From the NCBI GenBank assembly GCA_035048495.1, contig CM068551.1, positions 20,338,248-20,402,247 of the forward strand: 64,000 nt of DNA, in the 5' to 3' direction. Below are positions 55,734 to 64,000 of the stretch, one piece after another. Origin of the DNA: Euptelea pleiosperma (taxonomy: Eukaryota > Streptophyta > Magnoliopsida > Ranunculales > Eupteleaceae). The notes below the pieces were generated by a model, which saw nothing but the letters and a program-made list of their open reading frames with translations, was not told the origin of the DNA and made no database searches. Position 1 is the first letter of the stretch, and each line of letters starts with the position of its first letter. The position numbers and the translations under genes were made by a program.

Positions 55734-56260
55734 GGTGCCTCTACGGGCACCCACGTCTTTAAGCTGGGTACCCTCAGAAAAACATCAGGGTTTTTTGCCA
55801 AAATTCCCAAATGATTTTAGTCTGGGCACCCACTTCATCTTCTCCAAACCCAAACCCACCCTATTGTCTGCTCTCTCTCTCTCTCTTGATAGTTGGGGTT
55901 TGCAGAACCAGGTTCTGCAAAAAAAAAATTGAAGGGCCTGATAGGTGGTGGTGTTGCGGTGAAGGGAGGTGATGGTGGGGGGTGGCAGTCGTGGCAGTGG
56001 AGAAGACGAATTGAGGAGGGGAGGAGAGAAAGAGGAAAAGGGAGGAGATGGTAGGGGGTGGCGTTCGTGGCAGTGAAGAAGACGAAGTAGGGGTAGGGAG
56101 GGAGGGAGAAAGAGGACGGTGGGGTGGGGTTTGGAGAAGACGAAGTGGGTGCCTATCAGATGTGGGTGGGGTGCCCAAACATGGGCTTTAAAATGTGAGT
56201 GGGGTGCCCATCAAATGTGAGTGCCTAGCTTAAAGACGTGGGGTGCTCGTAGAGACATCC
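55734..56260. repeat. Terminal-inverted-repeat element with purine-rich core
   Basis: The left end GGTGCCTCTACGGGCACCCA..CGTCTTTAAGCTGGG is mirrored by the right end CTAGCTTAAAGACGTGGGGTGCTCGTAGAGACATCC. GGGCACCCACTTCATCTTCTCC is also mirrored by GAAGACGAAGTGGGTGCC. The interior is strongly strand-biased (GGAGG/GAAGA-rich). No exact target duplication. It encodes nothing recognisable despite a proline-rich minus-strand frame. Confidence 0.65.
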
Positions 56261-56784
56261 TAAACCTAATTATGCGAAGGTTCTTTAAGCAAAAGAAGAT
56301 GCGAACACGACGTGTACAACACCTTGGACTGAAGAAGTATTTTTCAATATTGTATTCATCAAAAGACGGGACTTTTTGTGTGGAACTTTTTTTTTTCTTT
56401 TTTCTTTTTTCTTTATGCTCCAAATGTGGAAGCAGAGTTGCTATTCAAAAAGAGGTTTTGGCTGAAAAGTCGACAATCTTGTATTTGCTTATCGGTTTGA
56501 TTCTATTTATATTCTTCTTTATTTGACTAGTTGTTTGGTGGTGGATTAATCTAATTTTGTTTAGAAGCAATTCAATGAGCACTTTATTCTGAGAACCGTT
56601 TCCAAACCATGTGTGGGCCTGAACCATTTTTTCCAAGAGATTCTCTCGTTGAATTGTGAATGCGGGATTAGAGTAATCTGAATCTTTGTAGTGGGAAATG
56701 AGTTTTTTTTTTGATTAGTTCATAGAAATACAATGAGAAGAATCGATGGAGATTTTTAGATCTGCCTGATGTGGGTGGAGACCG
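56261..56784. other. Spacer, no gene seen
   Basis: Poly-T/C runs near 56390-56412 and unsupported short frames only. Confidence 0.5.
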
Positions 56785-57114
56785 ATGATAGGGCGCAATA
56801 TAAGCCATGTGGCACTCTTAGAGGACTTTGACCCTATTGATGTTTGGCCAATCCCTAGGTGGACCTACAGGCAAAAATCAGCCCGATTAGTGATTTCTAG
56901 GCATTGGATTGGAATTATTTTCATGGGTTGATTTTAACCGTGTGAATTTGAGTCTTAACCATTATTTGAGGTACAAAGATCCAAAGGATTGAAATCACTA
57001 ATCAAGCTAATTTTTGGTTTGTAGGTCCACCTAGGGATTGGAAAAACATCCATACTGTCAGTCCTCTAAGAGTGCGCCACATGGCTCATATTGGCCATGA
57101 CAGGGCCCTGTCAT
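56785..57114. repeat. Foldback MITE, family A copy 6
   Basis: Left GATGATAGGGCGCAATATAA and AGCCATGTGGCACTCTTAGA pair with right TCTAAGAGTGCGCCACATGG and GGCCCTGTCATC. The interior ATTAGTGATTTCTAGGCATT and GAAATCACTAATCAAGC words are shared with other copies. Confidence 0.72.
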
Positions 57115-57461
57115 CAAAGTTTTACTCAAGTAGATGGATTTGGCTCCACCTCATTTGAATCTTAAAATGGTGTTCGTTGACTGGACATTCAATTTTATGA
57201 TCACCTCCTCCTGAATGGTCTCATGATCTCATCATCATCAATCGCTTATTTCGGTTCTATTCTATCAAGAGTTATGTTGTCTTGTTAAACACGTTGCTTT
57301 AATCTGTTCAAATTACTCAATCCATATAATTTGACCTTTCTCTTACACTTCTAGAGTCTTCAACCTACACCAAATTGCTCCTTACAATCGTTCTATCATT
57401 AGAGAGAGTAAGATCTAACCATTCAAATTAGATGGATACTGAACAACTAATTAAGGGGGAG
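57115..57461. other. Spacer, no gene seen
   Basis: No coding or repeat structure with clear limits. Confidence 0.5.
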
Positions 57462-57645
57462 ATAAGAGAGGGTCAGGATCCTGACTCAGTAAGTAGGAGG
57501 TCCTGAGTTTGACTCCTTGGGAGGCCATGCCCCCCTCGGATTTATCCCAGTACATCAGGCACGTGGGGTAAGGGTGACTTATGTAGCCGACGGGATTAGT
57601 CGGGTACCCTAAGAGGCCCAGATAACCCGGTGGTATATAAAAAAC
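57462..57645 (+). mobile_element. tRNA-derived SINE (Au-like), copy 3
   Basis: The B-box-like AGGTCCTGAGTTTGACTCC is followed by GGCACGTGGGGTAAGGGTG and GACGGGATTAGTCGGGTACC, the hallmark 3' part of Au-family SINEs. The 5' tRNA-like part is GGATCCTGACTCAGTAAGTA. It is the best preserved Au-like copy here. Confidence 0.65.
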
Positions 57646-58838
57646 AGAAGAGGGGGACAACTGTCCTCACTTGTTATATAGAGTAGTAAATGGCCCGTGC
57701 CCACAGCACTCTCCGACAAAAGCGTTCGCAAAAATTGGGTACCTTCGGCACTCAAACAGTATACGGACTGGGGTCATTATCGTTTTTTCCGTAATAACAC
57801 ATTGTAGCACACATGGGCAAAAATGGAAAAATAATGAAAAATAAAATTCAAAATTTGAATTTCAAATTTTCAATCTGTTGCGTGCGGGGGTCAAATGAGT
57901 GAGAGTGAGTGGTTGAGATCCGACCATCCAACATTAGATGGATGGATTTGATCTCAACCACTCTTTATCTTGTGAAGCCGGATAAGATAAGGGATAAGAC
58001 AACTAAGCTGTTTTGTAATGTAGATTAGTCCATTTTTCAACCTGCGCCAAATCAATCGTTCTATCATTAGTCCATTGTATATGTCCAAACCATCTCAATT
58101 AAATTTTCTTAATTTTGTTTACTCTTAGGTGCCGTCCAATGTGTAATTTCTGCTTTTTGTTTTTACTTGTTTATTTGTTTTTGTCTTTAGCCCGCAAACT
58201 CGCTGGTGGGTTGGCATTTTTATTTGACCTATGGCTTATCCAATAGGTTGACGATCACTCAAAATGTTCATGATTGATGCTCAAATTTACCGCGTTGACA
58301 TAAAAGAGTGTTAGGGGGGTGGCTTGTGGGTGCTAGCTGCTGAGCACACAATTTTTTTGAAATAGATCAGTTGTCGCTGGTATCTGAGGCGCACTGTGGT
58401 CTGTGGACAAGTAATTGCACATATGAGCGGTGTGGATTCCTTGGCCTCAGGTCTAATGTACGCCTAGTAAACCCTAATCACGGATTATTGGCACGGGAGC
58501 TGTGGCCCATGTGACTGTAAAGATGCTAGTTGTTGTATCTCCATTTTTGTTTGGGCCCACCTAAGAGATATATACCTAAAATTTAATTCGATCGAATCAT
58601 CGGGAGAGATCCACGCCTGATTCACATTCTGAACCATCAAAAAAAAAATTCCACAAGTCCATATATTAGATGGTTATGATCATTTGATAAGATCAAATTT
58701 TTACGTAGTTGATCTCCTAGGTGGGAGCCCATGGATGGTATGTCCCACGGTTTAAAAGGGGCCGTTACCATTTTTTCCATTCTAACAGCCATTAAAACGA
58801 ATTGTAACGGATATGGGAAAATATGAGAAAAAAAATGG
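57646..58838. other. Spacer, no gene seen
   Basis: No supported gene. A short self-complementary block AAAATTCAAAATTTGAATTT lies near 57843. Confidence 0.5.
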
Positions 58839-58930
58839 CGCTGAACTAGAACCGTCATAACTGAACATAATAGGGTCCAGTTCAGAGTACATTGATACCT
58901 GAACTAGAACCGACCCATTGACACTCCTAC
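58839..58930. repeat. hAT-like fragment (MITE-D, right end)
   Basis: GAACTAGAACCGTCATAACT, AGGGTCCAGTTCAGAGT and a CATTGACACTCCTA end match the right part of the 95-468 element. The left end is lost. Confidence 0.45.
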
Positions 58931-60172
58931 TTGGTCCTTTGGCTTTTAGGACATGTTTGGCTATAGGGATAAGGAATAATATCCATGGATGGGTGCCTCC
59001 TTGGCTTTTACATTAATTGCACTTGTCATCATACGAAAAGATGCTTTCTGTGGATGTGCAATTTCCTCGTCCTTTGCCCAGTACAAGCCAAACAGTGGAT
59101 GTGCATTGATCAAACAGAGCTGCCTCTGGTCCCATTTTTTGGGTTTCCAAACAAGCTGTTAACTTTTAGTAGTTTTTGGGCTTAAACGAGAGAGCACTGG
59201 ACCTGCCTGTGGGGGGTAGAAACATAATCCACAACTTCCCTGTTCTTCCTGAACTCAAAATCAACCCCAGCAGCGTATTAATAGATCTTTCAAATTGGAA
59301 GTGTGAATTCTTAAACTTTGCTACCAAACACCCTCTCGGTGTTGTCGCCCTATGATCGAGTATGTCTTGCACACACACACACACAAATCATAAAACATGA
59401 CGAGGTAATTAGACAAAAGATGGGACCATTAGGGCCCGTTTGGAAACCCAAAAAATGGGACTATTCAAGGTCAGTCTGGGTCTAGTCCTTTTAGGCCGTG
59501 TTTGGTAATCATGCGGGATCCACTTTTTTGGGTCTCACCTTTACAGATTTTACCTTTAAAACAGGACCAGTGTTAGTTTTTCTCAAGTAGTTGCAACAAT
59601 GAACTAGTTCTTCTATACTCAGATGAGGCTAGGTCGTGAAAACATGAGATTTCCAAACAAGCTCTTAGTAATCGTGATCGAAACATTATGATCTTTCGTT
59701 TTCATGGGTAAAATATCTTAATCGATTTATTCCGTAATTTGATAGTGTCTTATTCACAAATTCCCGTTGTCGATTTAATCGTAGGGTTGTCGGTTTAAAC
59801 GTAGGGTAGTTCCCACCTTTTTTGCTTTATAAAAGCAACTTTATTTGTCTAAAAAGAACTCAAATAAAAAGTTAAATTTTGCTTATACCTTATCGCTTAC
59901 CCATTTTTTTTAAATTAATCACAAAAATTACAAAAACGAGATAATATCATTTTCAATAATAATTAATAACTAATAGGTTTTAATAAATAACATTCAAATC
60001 AAATATGAAATATCATGAAACCATAACCTTAATGTTTTATTTTCACATAATACCATATTTTATTTTTATGCATTTTATTTAATATTTCTCTTTTCTTGGC
60101 TAGAAAAATTGCTGATCGATCCCGAAAGATCCCAAGTCGCATTTAAAAAAAAAATCAGAAAATCGCGCAAAA
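58931..60172. other. Spacer with one weak hAT-like element
   Basis: No gene. Within it, 59430-59667 starts TAGGGCCCGTTTGGAAACCC and ends GATTTCCAAACAAGCTCTTA, imperfect inverted ends of the type found in small hAT elements. No matching target duplication was seen. A (CA)n tract lies near 59371-59386. Confidence 0.4.
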
Positions 60173-60181
60173 TTAGTAAAA

Positions 60182-60557
60182 GGGTCGGGCTCAAGGGACC
60201 CCCAATTCTGCCCCCTTTTTTGACCCCCACCTTGGCTTACCCACATAGAAGATGAATCAATGGATGATTATTGGTGAGGATGATCTCTATGGTGAGGAGA
60301 TCATCCTCACAAAAATTCAAATCATTCTGATATTCATAGACTGGTTTAGAAGCTGAAGTATTATGGACCGTCGATTTTTACCGTGTAACTTTAAAACCAC
60401 ATTTGATGGGGTTAGAAATTTCAGAATGGGCTGATTTTTTGTTGGGGTGATCTATATGGTGAGGTTATCATCCCCACCAAAAATCATCCATCGATTCATC
60501 TTCTACATGGGTACACCAAGATGGGAGTCAAAAAAGGGGGTCCCTTGAGCCCGACCC
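60182..60557. mobile_element. Mutator-like MITE, copy 2
   Basis: 376 bp with inverted ends GGGTCGGGCTCAAGGGACCC and GGGTCCCTTGAGCCCGACCC (perfect over 20 bp). It is flanked by an exact 9-bp duplication TTAGTAAAA at 60173-60181 and 60558-60566. Inner words GGTGAGGATGATCTCTATGG / GATCATCCTCAC are shared with the family C MITE at 2075-2470. No transposase. Confidence 0.9.
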
Positions 60558-60862
60558 TTAGTAAAATTACTTAGACATAAGAAGACCCATTACCTACAGT
60601 GGCATCACTTAAAATTTTCTACTTTTCTTTAGTCCGTTTCACTTTCTTCTTTATGTGTTGGTCCTCTACAAGCTTTAACAGGCCACACTGGTTTCCTTGC
60701 CATTTAAGCTTGGAATCACATTAGTTGCTTATGCTTGCATTGATGAAGGTTCTCCACCCCCATCTTCCCTTTTCTCAAGTGGGAAGCAAAAGAGATATCC
60801 TTTACTCGAGAATAAAACTCAGAGTCAAAATCCTTCAATAAGTCAGACCCTCAAAGAGCCTA

Positions 60863-61300
60863 AACCCTAGTCAATCATGACCTTATCGGACGGACGGAAT
60901 GTCATCGCAGATATCAAAATCGTGGGGTCGTCGCTGCAGTATGATATATGTTAAAACACTGAATCAAACATAGGTTAGCATGTGAGCTGGGGCAGGTAGA
61001 AGAGAGTTTTTGCGGTCTCTGTTTTTTTGATAAGTAGAGGTCTTGTGGTCTCTTAAAAAGGTTAAAAGCAGCTCATGGACTAACAAATCTTCAGTAATTG
61101 AGCTTGAATCCTAGTCAATTATGACCTAATCGGACGGACGAAATGTCATCGTAGATATCGAAATCGTGGGGTCATCGCTGCATTACGATACATGTTAAAA
61201 CACTGAATCAAACATAGGTTAGCATGTGAGCTGGGGCAGGTAGAAGAGAGGTCTTGTGGTCTCTTAAAAAGGTTATTACATAAAAGCAGCTCAAGGGTTT
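60863..61300. repeat. Tandem direct duplication upstream of MIR166
   Basis: Two copies 244 bp apart, 60863-61083 and 61107-61300. Shared sequence includes TATCGGACGGACG, ATCGTGGGGTC, TTAAAACACTGAATCAAACA, TAGGTTAGCATGTGAGCTGG, GGCAGGTAGAAGAGAG and TCTTGTGGTCTCTTAAAAAG. The first copy has an extra GTTTTTGCGGTCTCTG... insert. It lies about 260 bp before the MIR166 TATA box. Confidence 0.85.
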
Positions 61301-61561
61301 GACCTCAAAAATAGCATAAACCCTTCACTTAATTAAATTCCATTTATTATCAAAGACAAAATGTCTTATCTTCCTTCACCAAACTATTTCTATTTATATT
61401 TAGGGTTTGGACATTTTTTTTCCTTACTTTCTTAAACTAAGGTCATCTCTATTAAATTCCCATCTCTCTAAGTGTGAAAAAGCATGTTAGGGGGTGGTGT
61501 AGAAAGTGGACTCCATGTCATCTGACCCACCAAAGAATCTCCTCTCAGTTTCATCCATCAC

Positions 61562-61573
61562 GTATATAAAAGG
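61562..61573 (+). promoter_or_regulatory. TATA box of MIR166
   Basis: GTATATAAAAGG is a strong plant TATA motif. Transcription would start near 61595-61605, about 45 bp before the hairpin. Confidence 0.7.
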
Positions 61574-61642
61574 AACCCATGAAACATAATGCATGGCTAA
61601 ATCAAAAAAACTCATAAGTCTCTCTCTCTTTCTCTCTCATGA

Positions 61643-61746
61643 ACAGTTGAGGGGAATGTTGTCTGGTTCGAGATCATTCATGTGAAGCATAAAACATCAT
61701 ATGACATGAATGATTTCGGACCAGGCTTCATTCCCCCCAACTCGGG
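61643..61746 (+). ncRNA. MIR166: MIR166 precursor (miR166 targets HD-ZIP III mRNAs)
   Basis: The 3' arm at 61716-61736 starts TCGGACCAGGCTTCATTCCC and is identical to canonical mature miR166. The 5' arm at 61653-61673 starts GGAATGTTGTCTGGTTCGAG, the usual star strand. The stem continues with GATCATTCATGT against ACATGAATGATT and closes with a short A-rich loop; the base pairs CAGTTGAGGG with CCCCCAACTCG. In plants miR166 directs cleavage of HD-ZIP III transcripts (PHB, PHV, REV class), which set leaf polarity and meristem function. The locus has a TATA box upstream and a CT-rich leader. Confidence 0.96.
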
Positions 61747-62884
61747 GAGCTTCGGGCGAGTGCCGCGATCTCGATCGATATGCCCTTTTATCGACTACGT
61801 CCGGATCGATTATCTCAACAAGTAAGTGCTAAAACTTTTTCAATTTTTATCTTATCGATCCGTCAAAGAGTTCTTCCTTCCATATCCAATAACATATCTG
61901 AATTTTTTCTTATCGATCCGCCGGAATCTGGCATTTGGCGTTGGTGTAAGACAGGTATGACTTTGTCCACAGTTTCTTCATTCTTTTTTACCAAATGTGT
62001 TGACAAAAAGAGATGGTTAGTGTGAAAATAAGACTGTAAGATAACTTGGGAGCTTTTTAGGATATGGACTTTGCTTGCAGAGAGTTACAAAGAATATAAC
62101 TTGGGAGCTTTCACTTTAGAGAAGGAGGGATTTTTACGAGTACCCATTAAAGTTGAGCTTTGAATTTTCCCCTTTCTTTCCCTTAAGACTGCCATCATAA
62201 CATCTCCCTATTCATGTATACTGAGCTTTAAGTTTTTAACTACCATGTGGGATCAGAAACCACTCATGTGGGTCAGATCAACAAGAAAAAAAAAAAATCT
62301 TATAATACCATGTGGGTCAGATCTACTTGATGCATCATGTTTGTGTTACTGGTGATATTAACATTTCGACAATTTTTCGATATTATTCGGACCATGTCGG
62401 CACACTAAGGCGACATGCTATTACAGTACATCCATATATGTAGGGATGTGTGTATTATTTGCAAACTATTGTGAATTCCATGTTAAAAGTTATGTGTTGA
62501 AAAAAATGGATTCATTTATGTACTTTCTTGGTGCATGGGTTTTTTTGGGGACTTGAAGAGATGGAGAATAAAATTAAAAAGAGAAAAAAACACAAAAGGA
62601 AGAGGTGACTTCATAGGCCTTGTCTACTTACGTGTTACCCATGTTGTGCGAACTTTTTGGGCTAGTGACCTAGGGTTAGGGTTACTTGATCATTTTTTTA
62701 TAAGTTAATTAGATAGAGTCCTTCAGGGGCTGAGAAAGCTTACCAAAAACCTAAATAATTACAAAGAGAAATATAAAAATAATAAAAATGGGTAAAAATA
62801 TATAAAGGCGTCGATTTATTTAATTTTCAAAATAATCTTTTTCAAATCTAATCTGTTATTCTCAAACACTCTGTTATTCTGCTC
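61747..62884 (+). other. MIR166 downstream region
   Basis: Probably the remaining MIR166 primary transcript. CTTATCGATCCG occurs twice (about 61851 and 61909). AACTTGGGAGCTTT also occurs twice near 62043 and 62099. No protein-coding gene seen; an 81-codon frame at 61780-62025 is unsupported. Confidence 0.5.
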
Positions 62885-63460
62885 TTTCAACAGCCCTCGT
62901 ATAACTGCTAATGGTGTCAAAGCCCACATTCTCCTTCCAAGTCTCCCAAACCCCTTTCCTCTCCCGGTAAAGAATAACTCCTTAATTGACTTAGGAGCTA
63001 CCTAATGCACCCCAAACTCTTTGAATAATCCTGTCCAAATGATCTATGCACATCTACAATGTAAAAATAAGTGTCCAACTGATTATCTGCTTTGTAGGCA
63101 CATAGGGCAATGATCCAAGACACTAACCCCTTGCTTCCACAAGAAATTCATATATAGTTTGAAGTCTCCCTCGAACCACGCACCATACTAGAATCTGCAC
63201 CTGGGATGAAGCTTTACATTACCACGCTTTAGTCGTTGGAAACTCCTTTGTCCCCCCCCTCCCCAAATCAAAATCACCATAAAAAGAATGAACATAAAAT
63301 TGACCTTTGTTGTAAAGGGCCATCATCTAGAATCGTTCTGCGAACTGAAATTAAGGATCTCCCCCATTTTGCTCATAAGAGTTTCCAAGCGTGACACCTC
63401 TCAGTCATAGAATTGATGGTACAAAAGCCTAGCTCCCAAGCTGGTTGACCGCTAATATAA
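62885..63460 (-). mobile_element. Decayed LINE fragment (zinc-binding end of ORF2)
   Basis: Minus-strand frames with stops read DHCPMCLQSR, SVGHLFLHCRCA and IIWTGLFKEFGVH, then KELFFTGRGKGFGRL. This is the Cys-x2-Cys...His-x-x-Cys module and following segment at the end of L1-like reverse-transcriptase proteins. No poly(A) end was located. Confidence 0.6.
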
Positions 63461-64000
63461 CAACCTGCATCTCGCTGTAGGAAGCAGATTTCTTATCTGA
63501 AATAATAAAGAGATTATGAAACTAAAAAAATAAAAATAAATAACAAATATTTATGGGGCATTTTGGGTTAATCAAAATTAGAAGAAAGACCAACAAAAAT
63601 TATCGTTGATTTTGATTTTCGTTAAAAGAAAAAAATGTTAGAACATGAAGATAGCTTCCCCACTATTAATTGAATCATAGCAAATGGTACAATTTTTTGA
63701 CCTAAATTACACAGATCAAATCTTATACAGGGATTATAACTCCCTCGTCAATCAAAATTGGCAGGTCAAGATCAGGCACATCAACATATAACCTTACCTT
63801 CCCACTCTCTTTTGCATATTTTGTACATTTATTCGATAGCGCGATCTGTGCCGCATCAAAGCGATACACCCTAATGCAGAACCAGGTTATACATCATCTT
63901 AAGAGAAAGAGGAATGGTTAATTGCATGCGTCACGACAGGAGACAACAGTAAACCATGCTCTCCATGTGTTGTTCATGTGCTACAAATTCAATGGGGTTG
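63461..64000. other. Window end, no gene seen
   Basis: AT-rich sequence without supported features. Confidence 0.5.

Noticed and set aside
55861..56178. Proline/serine-rich 105-codon minus-strand frame
   Set aside because: It is the complement of the purine-rich core of a terminal-inverted-repeat element, not a gene.

Overview
The window is nuclear DNA of a flowering plant. It shows long AT-rich spacers, GT-AG spliced genes, LTR retrotransposons, LINEs, tRNA-derived SINEs, many small inverted-repeat transposons and a MIR166 hairpin. I cannot place the species from sequence alone. No prokaryotic, viral or CRISPR features were seen.

Five host genes can be modelled. (1) XRCC4, minus strand, 25281 to 3531: five coding exons giving an open frame of about 262 aa, stretched over 21.8 kb by transposon-filled introns. 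(2) UAH (ureidoglycolate amidohydrolase), plus strand, 26138-34946: twelve coding exons, 471 aa, divergent from XRCC4 across an 856-bp spacer. (3) An Alba-domain protein like Arabidopsis At2g34160, minus strand, 38886 to 36452: five coding exons, 138 aa, convergent with UAH. (4) A WVD2-like (TPX2-family) microtubule protein, plus strand, coding 52735-55264, 401 aa, with a noncoding first exon. (5) MIR166, plus strand, hairpin near 61643-61746, with a TATA box about 70 bp upstream.

Layout: 1-3530 holds small transposons (hAT-like, MITEs, a LINE tail). 3531-25281 is XRCC4. Its intron 3 (11.8 kb) holds a partial exon-4 duplication, a truncated Copia, a LINE 3' end and a complete but inactivated Copia (11835-17313, 5-bp target-site duplication CGTAC). 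Its intron 2 (6.6 kb) holds a Gypsy chromovirus (19968-24836, duplication AACAA) gutted by deletion and containing a Copia fragment. 25282-38886 is UAH and the Alba gene. 39-50 kb is gene-poor, with a duplicated SINE-bearing block (41.6-42.8 versus 43.7-44.9 kb) and repeated MITEs. 50.6-55.3 kb is the WVD2-like gene. 55.7-61.3 kb is again MITEs and SINEs, ending in a tandem duplication just upstream of MIR166. The last kilobase carries a decayed LINE.

The genes do not form a pathway (DNA end joining, purine/ureide catabolism, RNA binding, microtubules, HD-ZIP III control). The main interest is how an essential-looking repair gene has absorbed several retroelements without losing its reading frame. 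I found no convincing new multi-gene system.
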